Source: a virus. Taken from it: 26,493 nt of DNA. The stretch is from the IMG/VR virus record IMGVR_UViG_3300025085_000156, positions 1-26,493 of that record. One strand, written 5' to 3'. The notes below the pieces were generated by a model. The model had not been told where the DNA came from and did no database searches. It saw only the letters and a list, made by a program, of their open reading frames with translations. Below are positions 1 through 9,475 of the stretch, piece after piece (position 1 is the first letter of the stretch; the number at the start of each line of letters is the position of its first letter). The translations under genes were made by a program, and so were the position numbers.

Positions 1-1
1 T

Positions 2-3000
2 AAAGAAGTAAGTAGTTTAATTAATACTACAGAAGATACCAAAATCAAATATTACACAAGAAGAGATTTTGTAACTACAGGATCTAGTAGTGGTGGTACT
101 GTTACATTTGCAGCACAATTAGATTTCGGTACTCAAAGATTTGTTGAGTTCAATGAAAAAGATTTTGTTGTTACGGTTTTAGATAAAGGCGATTCTGATA
201 AAGTAGAAACTGGTGATATTGTTTTCTTGAGACCAGAGTATGTAAATATTTTAAATACTACTGATGCGACTTCTGGACTATCATCTGGTAGTATTACTAT
301 TGGATTCCCGAGTAATTATTTTGGATCAAATGTTTCTAACTTCCCCAAATTAAAACTAACTGCTACAATTGAAATTTCAAAAGGCAGACCAAAGTTAAAA
401 ACATCTATTCCAAATAGAAGAATTGTTATCAGAACATCTGGTGACAGAGTTATTCCTTTGAGAGGAATTAACTATGACGATGAGAGCACCGAGTCATTTA
501 GTTATTCTGATGTTTATGCTATTAAGTATATCTACGAAGGTTCTGCATCTTCACCACCAACAGTTGATGTAAATGGTAATTTAGTTGTTGGTACAGATAT
601 CACAAACCACTTTACTTTTGACGATGGTCAAAGAGAAACATTCTATGATATTTCTAGAATTGTATTGAAACCTGGATTCTCTACTCCTTCAGGTCAACTA
701 GTTGTTGCCTTTGATTATTTCCAGCATTCTCAAGGAGATTTTTGTACCGTTGATTCTTATGTACATGAAGCGGGTGTAACTGCAGATAAAATCCCTTCGT
801 TCAATAGTACTGTATATGGTATTGTAAATCTTAAGAATGTTATTGACTTTAGACCTAAAGTTGATTCCAATACAATTATTACTGGTTTCCAAGATACTTC
901 ATTACTATCACAAGCAGATTATATCAGTTTTATTGGTGATGGTGGTTCTGTTTCAAGTACTCCTTCATCTAGCAGACTGCTTCCATACACGATGAAGTTT
1001 AGTGAGTCTCAATATCTAGACAGAATTGATGGTATATTCTTAAACAAAAAAGGAGAGTTTCTAGTTAAGACAGGCAACTCTTCATTGAACCCATCAAAAC
1101 CAGAAATTATTGAAGATGGTATTCCTCTTTATTATGTTTATGTCCCAGCATTTACCAAATCAAGTAAAGATGTAAGAATTATTCCTGTAGATAATCGTAG
1201 ATATACGATGAAGGATATTGGTAAATTGGAAAAGCGTATTGAACGTTTAGAGTATTATACTACATTAAGCATTCTTGAGCAGCAAGCACTCAACATGCAA
1301 GTAAAAGATGTCTTGGGTATTGACAAAACAAAAAGTGGTTTTGTAGTTGACAACTTTGAAACACATCAGGTTGGCAATGTTAAGTCTTTAGACTATCTTT
1401 GTTCTGTTGATCCACAGCAATCTGTTTTGCGTCCACAGTCTAAAGAAGATAGTTTTACTCTTGTAGAAATTAATAGTCGCGAAGATCAAAGATCATTATC
1501 AGGATATAAAAATTCTAATGATGTAATTACATTGCCTTATAGTAATGTTTCTTATGCGTCTAATACATTCGCAACTAAAACTATTAATCCCAACCCATTC
1601 GTTATTCTCCAATACGTAGGTGATGCGTCGTTAATTCCTAATATCGATCAATGGTATAACACCACTGTTGCTCCTTTAGTAACCGAAAATAATACTAACC
1701 TATTTTCTATTTTCCTCGGCAAGTCAGATGTTAGATCTGCTTTTGCTAGCATTTACAATTCCTTTATTATTAACTGGGTTGGTGTTAACAAGACTTTCTA
1801 TAATATTAACAGTTTTGGTGAAAGCAATAGCGATATTTCTAATTCAACAGTAAACTCTGCTAGTGTTTCGAGTTCTTCTAATGTAAGTCCTCAAAATAAT
1901 GAAATTGCTAAAGGGGTGGGTTATAAAACAATTAACGGAACTAACGTTGCTAACTCGTTGAGATTTTTTGCAAGATCTATCCCAGTCAAGTTTGTTGTTA
2001 AGAGATTGAAGCCGAAGACACAATTGTATGTCTTCATGGACAAAAAATCTATTGGGCGTTGGGTTAATCCAGACTCTAGGTTTACTGGGGTTGCAGGAAA
2101 CTCTTTAACTACATTTAATACTTCTTTAACTACTGACGAATATGGCAATGCCAGCGGAATTATTTTAATACCTGCAGGTCTTGCACCACAAATGAATACA
2201 TCATGGACAGGTGATATCAACACTATGCAGTATGATACCACAACAGAAGAACTGTACTTCTCTACTGGTGCCAAGAATATTAGATTTACAACTAGTTCAA
2301 CTGATAGTGATAAAGATTCTGTAGATAGTTATGCAGAAGTTAAGTTCTATGCAACCGGCATTCTTCCAGAGAATCCTGCTTCTATTATCTCCACTGCACC
2401 TGCTATCTTCAAAGCAAATGAAGGCGTTCAGACAATTGATAGTAACACTGAAAACAAAGCTAGACCGAATCCTCTTGCACAAACTTTCAGAGTAGAGAAC
2501 TTTGAGGGTGGTATGTTTGCTACTGCAGTAGATCTATTTTTCTCCAAGAAAAGTTCTACTATTCCTTTGAGAGTCTATCTGACTAATATCGAGAGTGAGA
2601 AACCAAGTAAGTATATTCTACCTGGGTCACAAGTTACTTTATATCCTGATACTTTAATCAAGGTATTCTCTTCTGGTAATATCACCATTAATATTGGAGA
2701 GTATGTAACTGGTGCAAGATCTCTTGCTTCTGGTCCTATCGCAAAAGTATTAGATAAGAATAATTTTGAGGTGGTAGCATCAAGTAATGGTGAAATTGAT
2801 ATTACTAATGAGCAAGTATATACTTTTGTATTAAGCAACCACAACGGTAGTTCATTCTTTGCTAATGAAGATTTAGTTCTTACTTCAGTTACTCAATTCA
2901 ATAATTCTAATAATGCTACTATTGGATTGAAGATCGCAAAAGACTCCGGCAAAGTTGGTTCTCTTGATGTTACTACTTTAGGTTCTGGATACGAAGGTGC

Positions 3001-5257
3001 TACTATCACCGTAGAAAGTCCTCAACTTCCTGGTGGAAGTACTGCTACAGGTTCTGTAAAAGTTTCTAACGGTCAGGTTTACTATGCAGAAATTGCTTTG
3101 GGTGGTAGAGGATATACAGAACCACCTTCGATTGTAGTTAGAGGTTCAGGAAACGGTGCCACAGGTGCTGTGATCGAGTCTAAACTTATTATAGATGAAC
3201 CTGCAGTAAGAATGGGTATTGCTTCTGATACAGGCGATTCTGTTAGATCTACAACGCCTACAAGATTCAATTTTGATTATCCGGTATACTTACAGAATGA
3301 TACCGAATACGCAATCAATATTGAGTGTGATGATACCGAATATGAAATCTGGGCTTCACGATTAGGAGAGACTGATATTTCTTCTGGTTTAGTTGTGAAT
3401 GCTCAACCTCTGCTTGGATCTGTATTCAAGTCACAAAACACTGATAACTGGAGTGAAGATTTATTTGAAGACATTAAGTTCAGTATTCATAGAGCAGAAT
3501 TTGATATCTCTAGAGTTGCAGAATTAAATATTACTAACGCTGAGATCGGATTCGAGAAATTAGAATCAGATGCATTTGAAACTTATGCGTTAGCTAACAG
3601 TACAGCAACATCTGCATTGTTTAAAAACAACAGCAATATTGTTAAGGTTTATCATAGAGATCATGGATTTGAAGGTTTGGGTAATTCCAAAGTATTCTTC
3701 CGTGGTGTAGATGACTTTGCTGGATATAACGAAATTGATATTGAATCATCCTTATATACTGTTGCCAATTCTGGTATTGATACTTACACTATTGTTGGAC
3801 CGTCCAGAGCAGCTGCTACTGGATTAGGAGGAGGAAATAGTATTCTTGCTTCTTATAATAGAAAGTATGAGAAGTTGTATGCACAAATTCCATATTTGCA
3901 GTTATCAAGTACAAAGATTGATAGTTTTGTCAAGACTACCAATGTAATTCCAGTAGATTCTTCTACGTCAACGTATGCTTCATATGATGTGACTCCTATG
4001 GAGACCACTTTCTTAAATGAGGAGCAATATTTCTTAAACCAGAAAATGATTGCTTCAAGTATTAATGAAGTTGTAAATGGTACTGGACATTCTTTACAAT
4101 ATAAGATTAATCTTTCTTCAGAATCTTCTCATCTTTCTCCTGTTATCGATTTACGCTCTGCCTCGGTAAAAACTATATCTAACCGTATAGACAATGCCAC
4201 AGGTTCAGAAGATAGATTTGGTAAAAAGTATCAAGTTATTAAAGTATATCCAATATACAAATTTGAAGTTTCTGGTAATAATGATGGTGTTGGTGGTGAT
4301 GATATTGCGGTGACTCTCGGACAAAATGTTACTGGACAAACGTCCGGAGCAGAATCTGAAGTCTTGAGGATTATTAATAATGATGTTTATGTTAAAATTA
4401 AAAACTCACTGCAGTTTACAGTGGGAGAAGAGTTATTCTTCAGTACCCAATCTGCTAGCGGTGGAGATTATGAAACCTTTAACGTGACTGTTTCTAATGC
4501 TGGTGTTTTTGAACAAGTACCTACTTTTGTTGTTGGAGCAACTGTAAATGCTATTAACCCATCTATCAGAAGTGAAAAATATGAAAATAAAATTAGTGGC
4601 AAGATAATTTCATGGGATTCTAAAACTAAAATTTTAACTTTAGAAAATGATAAGCAACCCATTAATAATAACTTCACAAATGAAATTACTTTAGGTAGTG
4701 ATTATGCAAGGCAAAGTCAGACATCAGATCAAGTTACTGATATCTTCCGGGTAGGTGATTTACTTGACTTCGACGGATCATCTTTTGAAACCACTAAATT
4801 TGCAGAAGTTAGTGACATGTCATTTAGTCAAGGAATTGACTACGTTGCAGAAAATGGTTCTGTAAATACTTCTGGTGCTTCAAAATATGTCACTAAAGAA
4901 ATCTTTATTAATAATCCAGCATCTTCTATTAATGTTTACTTAACATTAAATGTACAAGATGTAGAAAATATTAAAGTATTCTACAAGATTAAACCTGCAG
5001 CATCACAGCAAAACTTTGATGATATTAACTGGGAATATTTTAATGGTACTGGAGATTCCGACCAATCTAGTAACATTGCTACGGCAGAAAATAGTATCTC
5101 CGGTCAATTTGAGAAGCAATCTTCTTATCAAGAATTGAGATATAGTGAAGAAGACTTAACAGAATTCTCTTCCTTTGCTATTAAGATTGTTATGAAGACA
5201 GACGACCCTGCATATATTCCCAAGATCCAGGATCTACGAGCAGTAGCTTCATTCTGA
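2..5257 (+). CDS. Giant virion structural protein, DUF4815-like (5' end missing)
   Basis: The frame is open from base 2, so the gene begins upstream; the TTG at 227 is an internal Leu codon, not a start. At least 1751 residues are encoded here. Around 1208-1300 the segment MKDIGKLEKRIERLEYYT followed by LSILEQQ matches my memory of DUF4815 proteins of T4-like cyanophages, and the C-terminus (FAIKIVMKTDDPAYIPKIQD) is also typical of that family. Around 2980-3180 there are two GSGYEGA / GRGYTEPPS type beta repeats, common in marine phage tail proteins. No signal peptide or membrane segment is seen. I infer a tail or baseplate-associated virion component; the exact place in the particle is unknown. 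It is followed after one base by a small coiled-coil gene, which suggests translational coupling. The family call is from recognition, not a search. Confidence 0.8.
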   Translation, partial: KEVSSLINTTEDTKIKYYTRRDFVTTGSSSGGTVTFAAQLDFGTQRFVEFNEKDFVVTVLDKGDSDKVETGDIVFLRPEYVNILNTTDATSGLSSGSITIGFPSNYFGSNVSNFPKLKLTATIEISKGRPKLKTSIPNRRIVIRTSGDRVIPLRGINYDDESTESFSYSDVYAIKYIYEGSASSPPTVDVNGNLVVGTDITNHFTFDDGQRETFYDISRIVLKPGFSTPSGQLVVAFDYFQHSQGDFCTVDSYVHEAGVTADKIPSFNSTVYGIVNLKNVIDFRPKVDSNTIITGFQDTSLLSQADYISFIGDGGSVSSTPSSSRLLPYTMKFSESQYLDRIDGIFLNKKGEFLVKTGNSSLNPSKPEIIEDGIPLYYVYVPAFTKSSKDVRIIPVDNRRYTMKDIGKLEKRIERLEYYTTLSILEQQALNMQVKDVLGIDKTKSGFVVDNFETHQVGNVKSLDYLCSVDPQQSVLRPQSKEDSFTLVEINSREDQRSLSGYKNSNDVITLPYSNVSYASNTFATKTINPNPFVILQYVGDASLIPNIDQWYNTTVAPLVTENNTNLFSIFLGKSDVRSAFASIYNSFIINWVGVNKTFYNINSFGESNSDISNSTVNSASVSSSSNVSPQNNEIAKGVGYKTINGTNVANSLRFFARSIPVKFVVKRLKPKTQLYVFMDKKSIGRWVNPDSRFTGVAGNSLTTFNTSLTTDEYGNASGIILIPAGLAPQMNTSWTGDINTMQYDTTTEELYFSTGAKNIRFTTSSTDSDKDSVDSYAEVKFYATGILPENPASIISTAPAIFKANEGVQTIDSNTENKARPNPLAQTFRVENFEGGMFATAVDLFFSKKSSTIPLRVYLTNIESEKPSKYILPGSQVTLYPDTLIKVFSSGNITINIGEYVTGARSLASGPIAKVLDKNNFEVVASSNGEIDITNEQVYTFVLSNHNGSSFFANEDLVLTSVTQFNNSNNATIGLKIAKDSGKVGSLDVTTLGSGYEGATITVESPQLPGGSTATGSVKVSNGQVYYAEIALGGRGYTEPPSIVVRGSGNGATGAVIESKLIIDEPAVRMGIASDTGDSVRSTTPTRFNFDYPVYLQNDTEYAINIECDDTEYEIWASRLGETDISSGLVVNAQPLLGSVFKSQNTDNWSEDLFEDIKFSIHRAEFDISRVAELNITNAEIGFEKLESDAFETYALANSTATSALFKNNSNIVKVYHRDHGFEGLGNSKVFFRGVDDFAGYNEIDIESSLYTVANSGIDTYTIVGPSRAAATGLGGGNSILASYNRKYEKLYAQIPYLQLSSTKIDSFVKTTNVIPVDSSTSTYASYDVTPMETTFLNEEQYFLNQKMIASSINEVVNGTGHSLQYKINLSSESSHLSPVIDLRSASVKTISNRIDNATGSEDRFGKKYQVIKVYPIYKFEVSGNNDGVGGDDIAVTLGQNVTGQTSGAESEVLRIINNDVYVKIKNSLQFTVGEELFFSTQSASGGDYETFNVTVSNAGVFEQVPTFVVGATVNAINPSIRSEKYENKISGKIISWDSKTKILTLENDKQPINNNFTNEITLGSDYARQSQTSDQVTDIFRVGDLLDFDGSSFETTKFAEVSDMSFSQGIDYVAENGSVNTSGASKYVTKEIFINNPASSINVYLTLNVQDVENIKVFYKIKPAASQQNFDDINWEYFNGTGDSDQSSNIATAENSISGQFEKQSSYQELRYSEEDLTEFSSFAIKIVMKTDDPAYIPKIQDLRAVASF

Positions 5258-5258
5258 T

Positions 5259-5453
5259 ATGCAACGTTATATCAAAGTTGAAGGTCAGGATGGATTTGTC
5301 AGAGATGTAACTACTGGGGCAATTGTTTCAACTGCCCCTAAAAATACACGTAAATCTTTTTCCAACGAATTTAAAAATGTAGTCTCGGAACTAAATACTT
5401 TGAAGGAAGAAATGTCCGAAATCAAGTCCCTCCTTAAGCAGTTAATCAAATGA
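5259..5453 (+). CDS. Small coiled-coil protein, cyanophage type, function unknown
   Basis: A 64-residue protein. The N-terminal part (MQRYIKVEGQDGFVRDVTTG, residues 1-20) looks like a short conserved patch known from small T4-like cyanophage proteins placed next to structural genes. Residues ~36-63 (ending in EEMSEIKSLLKQLIK) have heptad spacing of hydrophobic residues and form a likely coiled coil. The ATG lies one base after the stop of the giant gene upstream, with no clear Shine-Dalgarno, and the stop overlaps the next ATG as ATGA (5450-5453). It is therefore probably translated by coupling with both neighbours. A role as a fibre or baseplate assembly helper is possible but not shown. No enzyme motif is present. 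Confidence 0.75.
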   Translation: MQRYIKVEGQDGFVRDVTTGAIVSTAPKNTRKSFSNEFKNVVSELNTLKEEMSEIKSLLKQLIK

Positions 5454-7342
5454 CATTAAGAAACGTACCAAAGAGTTTTACGCTAGAAGAGCAGCGTCAA
5501 GAGGTTAATGAAATAGCAGTAGACTTGGATACCGCTGTTACCGGCGTACAGACATTTGGTGGGGATAAAACGTTTACTGGTGATGTAATATTTACTAGCG
5601 ATGCTAGTTTTAATCAGGAGATACATTCCACAACAGGTGGATTAATATTAAAAACTGCAGATCAGATAACTCCTGGTCAGATGGTTACTGAAGCTATCTT
5701 TGGTGGGTCGATGTATGTTCCATACGGTTTTAGTACGTATCCCATTGCTTATTTTCCTGGCGGTGGTATTAGCGAGACATCAACTAATGATGGAGTAACT
5801 ATCCAAAGTGGTGGAAGCATTTTTATTTCTAATAGCGGCGGAAGTGCTGTCTGGAAAGGTAGACAGACTGGAACTCTTGGAATCACATCAGAAATCGATG
5901 CTCCTGGTAATGCCACATTTGCAGGAATGGTCAAATGCGATTCTATTTTAAGCAATGCAAGTACTCCTACTTTCTCGATATTCAATACAGGTAACGCACT
6001 GTTTGAAGATGTAGAGGCAACCTCTTTACATATGAAAGATGGCAGACCTATTTACTTTGGTACTAACGAAGATGCTGATCTCTACTACGATAACGCATCT
6101 TCAGAATTAAGGTTAGAGAGTGAAAACGGTTTCCATGTCAGATGGTTTGATACTGTAAACACTCAATACGAAGATCAAGTAATCTTTAGTCCTTTTGGTG
6201 GAACTAGATTCTATTATCAAGGTGCTGCAAACCCAACTTTAGATATCACTGACAGTGTTGATATTGATGGCGACGTTGATATTGATGGCAACGTTGATAT
6301 TGATGGCAACTTTGATGTTGATGGCAACGTTGTTGCATCTGGTACAGTAACAAGCACAACTGCAAACAATACTTACGCCTTTGAAGTTAAAAACGGCAAT
6401 ACAAATATTGGTGGTTTGTATAGATCTGGAACTTCTGATACTAGGTTACTCCTTAAAAATGTCAGTGGTACTACCATAGTTTTAAAAGGTTCAGACGGCA
6501 GCATCACTGCGGATAGCATCACCTCTAATGGATCGGGCTCATTTGGTAATAACATCGACCTCCCTAACGCAAATACTTATATAACTGGCGCTGGACATAA
6601 CGTATTACAAGTTGATGCAACAAGATCATACTTCTATGGTGGCACTAACGGACTTCAACTTCGCAAATCTGATAACAGTTCAGAAATTGTCACTATTGAT
6701 GACGACGGCAACTCTGTGATTTTTGGCGATCTTTCTCTTAATGATGATACGAAAAAGTTAACAACACAAAAAATTGAGCCAGTCACTCCTGGATCAATAA
6801 TGTATATTGGTTCAACAGACGCTGCTTCTACGACAGTTTTCCAGTCGCCAATTTGCTTATTTGATGAAATTGGTTTTGGGGCAGCTGGTGGACTCAAACT
6901 TGGTATAGCATCAGGTAATGTACCATCAGGTGCTACAAATGGAGTACTAAAAACTTATCTAGATGGTGAATTTGACGCAACTTGCGATAACGGTATTACT
7001 TTGATTACTGGTAGTGATAAATTACAATGGACAAGAATTGGTAATCTTATAACTGTAATGGGTCAGATTCAAGTTGATAGTAGTAATACTAATAGTGCAT
7101 TGGTTATTAACAACTTACCATATTCTTCATACAATTCGGGGGATGGCGCTGGGTTCGCCGTAGGTGCAGTAAGACTTTATAATGCTCCAATGGCAGCTAA
7201 TCATAAGTATGTTATTTGTATGGTTGATGTAGGAACTACTAACCTAATGTTTGAAGCGGTTAGAGATAATGCCACATCCGAAGCTTTACCTACGGGAGAT
7301 GGAGCATACTATGCATTCAGTATCACGTATCGTGCTGCTTGA
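5450..7342 (+). CDS. Tail-fibre-like protein A with VDIDGN repeats
   Basis: A 630-residue protein. The N-terminus (MTLRNVPKSFTLEEQRQEVN) is shared with the next gene and is probably the part that docks to the virion. Residues ~25-55 have phage fibre wording (GVQTFGGDKTFTGDVIF). Around residues 195-225 occurs KDGRPIYFGTNEDADLYYDN, a motif common in marine phage fibres. Residues 270-293 are four hexapeptide repeats, VDIDG(D/N). The last ~150 residues look like a globular tip; LQWTRIGNLITVMGQIQV resembles the start of C-terminal head domains in many phage tail fibres. The start overlaps the upstream stop (ATGA). It probably binds a host surface structure; the ligand is unknown. The protein ends in a Tyr-Arg-Ala-Ala tail with no chaperone domain visible. 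Confidence 0.8.
   Translation: MTLRNVPKSFTLEEQRQEVNEIAVDLDTAVTGVQTFGGDKTFTGDVIFTSDASFNQEIHSTTGGLILKTADQITPGQMVTEAIFGGSMYVPYGFSTYPIAYFPGGGISETSTNDGVTIQSGGSIFISNSGGSAVWKGRQTGTLGITSEIDAPGNATFAGMVKCDSILSNASTPTFSIFNTGNALFEDVEATSLHMKDGRPIYFGTNEDADLYYDNASSELRLESENGFHVRWFDTVNTQYEDQVIFSPFGGTRFYYQGAANPTLDITDSVDIDGDVDIDGNVDIDGNFDVDGNVVASGTVTSTTANNTYAFEVKNGNTNIGGLYRSGTSDTRLLLKNVSGTTIVLKGSDGSITADSITSNGSGSFGNNIDLPNANTYITGAGHNVLQVDATRSYFYGGTNGLQLRKSDNSSEIVTIDDDGNSVIFGDLSLNDDTKKLTTQKIEPVTPGSIMYIGSTDAASTTVFQSPICLFDEIGFGAAGGLKLGIASGNVPSGATNGVLKTYLDGEFDATCDNGITLITGSDKLQWTRIGNLITVMGQIQVDSSNTNSALVINNLPYSSYNSGDGAGFAVGAVRLYNAPMAANHKYVICMVDVGTTNLMFEAVRDNATSEALPTGDGAYYAFSITYRAA
6257..6328 (+). repeat. Four 18-bp tandem repeats coding for VDIDG(D/N)
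   Basis: Four units of 18 bases (6257, 6275, 6293, 6311), each coding for a six-residue unit (VDIDGD, VDIDGN, VDIDGN, FDVDGN). Units 1 to 3 differ by a single base, and unit 4 by two. This is a short in-frame minisatellite that can gain or lose six-residue units without a frameshift. The Asp-rich repeated unit suggests a beta-solenoid stalk or a cation-binding segment, which is inference. Confidence 0.9.
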
Positions 7343-7380
7343 TCATACTAAATACTAAAATAGAGGAATAGTCTGGTATC

Positions 7381-8799
7381 ATGCCATTAAGAAACGTACC
7401 AATTACATATACTATTGATCAGCAAAGGCAAGAAATTAATAATCTTGCTTCTGATGTTAATGATATTGATGTCACCTTCGATGAAAAAGTTGATGACAGA
7501 ATTGCTGCCTTGGTGCAAGGCGGAGTTGGAACTGCGGTTACTTATGATGATGCCAATGGATCGTTATCAATTGATCTCGCATTCAATGAGTTTTCCACAT
7601 CTTCTATTTTAGAAGGAACAAATTTATATTATACAGATAGTAGAGTAAATGCCGCTATTGATGCACGAGTAAATCTGTCTTTTGTTAATGGATTAAATAT
7701 CACCAATCTTGGTCCCCAAGATTCTATTACTCTTACTCTAGGGCAGACTACTAAAACACTAACTCCCACCAATTACAATAATACGGAATGGGATACTGCA
7801 TATGGATGGGGCGATCACCATGCACAAAACTATCTAACCACATATTCAGAATCCGATACTTTAGATTCAGTAACTGGTCGTGGGGGTATAACAACGCATG
7901 ATATTACTGTTGGTTCGATAAAAGTAAATACCATTACTTCTAAACTAGCATCAGATAATTTAGGTATTACCGCTGGCAAAGTTCTTTTTACAAATGATGT
8001 TTCTGTAGGAACTTTTTCTAATGGTCTTTCAAATGACTATGGTATTAATTTTGGCAAAACTGGCGAATTAATAATTAACCATTCTTCTGGTGGTGGTGGT
8101 TTATACTTAAAAACTTCCGGCACTAATAATTTCTATGTTGATAAAGATGGAAAGATTAATGGTGCTTTAAAATTTGTTACTGCTGATGGAACACCAGGAC
8201 AATCATTACAAACTGACGGAAATGGTCAACTGGTTTGGGGTTCTGGTAGTGGCGCTAGTGTAACAGTTTCTGACAACGCTCCTGGTGGTGCGAGTGGTGG
8301 AGATTTGTGGTGGGAGAGTGATTCAGGTAGATTAAAAGTCTACTATGATAACGGTGCTAATCCCTCTTCTTGGGTAGATGCATCACCCCCATTAGCAGCA
8401 TTAATACCAGCAACAGATATCAGGACTAATACTGGCGCTGTTACTGCTTCTACCGGTAATTATTTTGCCGATACTAATGGTACATTTTCAGCAAATTTAG
8501 ATGTAACATCTTTAGCAAAAATTAAAATCAGTGTTCTTCTGGGACATCTTACTGGAACTGCAGTTGCTGAAGGATATGTAATCCTGGAAAGAGATGTTAG
8601 TGGATCTACCACAGAATTATGTAAGGTCTGGACAGATGGTTCTCCTGACAGTCCAATGGCGTTTAATTTTGTAGATGCTCACGGACAAACAACCGGAGTT
8701 ACCGTTACTTATAAACTTAAATTAGAATTAGATATTGCTGGTTCTAGAACAACAGGAACTGTTGCTACTAGTCAATTAAGTATAGAAGAATCATATTAA
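7381..8799 (+). CDS. Tail-fibre-like protein B, paralogue of fibre A at its N-terminus
   Basis: A 472-residue protein. Its first ~20 residues (MPLRNVPITYTIDQQRQEIN) align with those of the fibre gene just upstream, while the rest is different, so the two seem to share a docking end and carry different tips. Residues ~75-90 (SSILEGTNLYYTDSRVNAAI) and ~139-150 (EWDTAYGWGDHH) are stock phage-fibre phrases. GGDLWWESDSGRLKVYYDNG near residue 310 is a motif I know from marine T4-like phages and may be a small folded domain. The C-terminal ~125 residues are beta-rich (DVTSLAKIKISVLLGHLTG). An AGAGGA-like Shine-Dalgarno core lies at 7362-7367, 13 bases before the ATG. No late promoter of the TATAAATA type is seen in the 38-base gap. 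Confidence 0.8.
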   Translation: MPLRNVPITYTIDQQRQEINNLASDVNDIDVTFDEKVDDRIAALVQGGVGTAVTYDDANGSLSIDLAFNEFSTSSILEGTNLYYTDSRVNAAIDARVNLSFVNGLNITNLGPQDSITLTLGQTTKTLTPTNYNNTEWDTAYGWGDHHAQNYLTTYSESDTLDSVTGRGGITTHDITVGSIKVNTITSKLASDNLGITAGKVLFTNDVSVGTFSNGLSNDYGINFGKTGELIINHSSGGGGLYLKTSGTNNFYVDKDGKINGALKFVTADGTPGQSLQTDGNGQLVWGSGSGASVTVSDNAPGGASGGDLWWESDSGRLKVYYDNGANPSSWVDASPPLAALIPATDIRTNTGAVTASTGNYFADTNGTFSANLDVTSLAKIKISVLLGHLTGTAVAEGYVILERDVSGSTTELCKVWTDGSPDSPMAFNFVDAHGQTTGVTVTYKLKLELDIAGSRTTGTVATSQLSIEESY

Positions 8800-8800
8800 A

Positions 8801-8808
8801 AATAAATA
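8801..8808 (+). promoter_or_regulatory. Probable T4-type late promoter (AATAAATA)
   Basis: AATAAATA matches the T4 late consensus TATAAATA at 7 of 8 positions and sits directly after the stop of the upstream gene, 22 bases before the next ATG. A good ribosome site (GGAGA, 8816-8820) follows. No -35 element is expected for this class, which is read by a gp55-like sigma factor. Confidence 0.55.
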
Positions 8809-8829
8809 ACTATACGGAGATATCTTAAA

Positions 8830-9474
8830 ATGGCAATTCTATTCCCAGATACTGCTGGTCAAGCAACAGATGGTTCATTCACACATACCGATAATGGTTT
8901 AACTTGGTCCTGGAATGGATCTAGTTGGCAATCAACCGGTAGTGGTTCTGGTGGCGGCGGCGGTGGCGGATCGTCGTATACAGATGAAAATGCTCAAGAT
9001 GCAGCTAGCGAATTATTTACTAACGGATCGCACTCCGGAATTAGTTTTTCATACAATGATGCCACTAACACTATAGATGCTACTGCTGGTGGTGGTGCTG
9101 GTCGAGGAACGGCTACTCAAACCACAACAACAATCGCTGATGGTGTATCTGCAGATATAACAATTGCTGCAGCAAAATCATTTAGTTTATTAAAAATACA
9201 AACATCACATGCAGCGTGGGTAACTCTTTATACCGATACCGCTAGTAGAACTGCCGATGCTAGTAGAACTATAACAACAGATCCACTTCCCGGTTCAGGT
9301 GTACTTGCAGAAATTATTACATCTGATGGTGCTACACAAATCATTACTCCCGGTACTATTGGGTGGAATAATGACTCAACACCATCTACCAACATATATG
9401 CAAAAGTAGTTAATAAAAGTGGTAGTGCAGCAGCGATTGATGTAACCTTAACTTATGTTCAATTAGAGGTGTAA
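8830..9474 (+). CDS. Small fibre-like virion protein with Gly linker
   Basis: A 214-residue protein. Residues 1-38 (MAILFPDTAGQATDGSFTHT to NGLTWSWNGSSWQS) form a small module seen at the N-terminus of many marine phage fibre proteins. A Gly-rich hinge follows (SGSGGGGGGGSS, ~40-52), then YTDENAQDAASELFTNGSHS, a well-known phage fibre repeat unit. The C-terminal ~115 residues (including KIQTSHAAWVTLYTD and VTLTYVQLEV) form a beta domain familiar from T4-like cyanophage structural proteins. The start is supported by GGAGA at 8816-8820 and a late promoter just before it. Its stop is one base from the ATG of the protease gene, so the two are likely co-translated. Confidence 0.75.
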   Translation: MAILFPDTAGQATDGSFTHTDNGLTWSWNGSSWQSTGSGSGGGGGGGSSYTDENAQDAASELFTNGSHSGISFSYNDATNTIDATAGGGAGRGTATQTTTTIADGVSADITIAAAKSFSLLKIQTSHAAWVTLYTDTASRTADASRTITTDPLPGSGVLAEIITSDGATQIITPGTIGWNNDSTPSTNIYAKVVNKSGSAAAIDVTLTYVQLEV

Positions 9475-9475
9475 C

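Noticed and set aside
227-229. TTG as a start for the first gene
   Set aside because: The frame is open and protein-like back to base 2, so this is an internal Leu codon.
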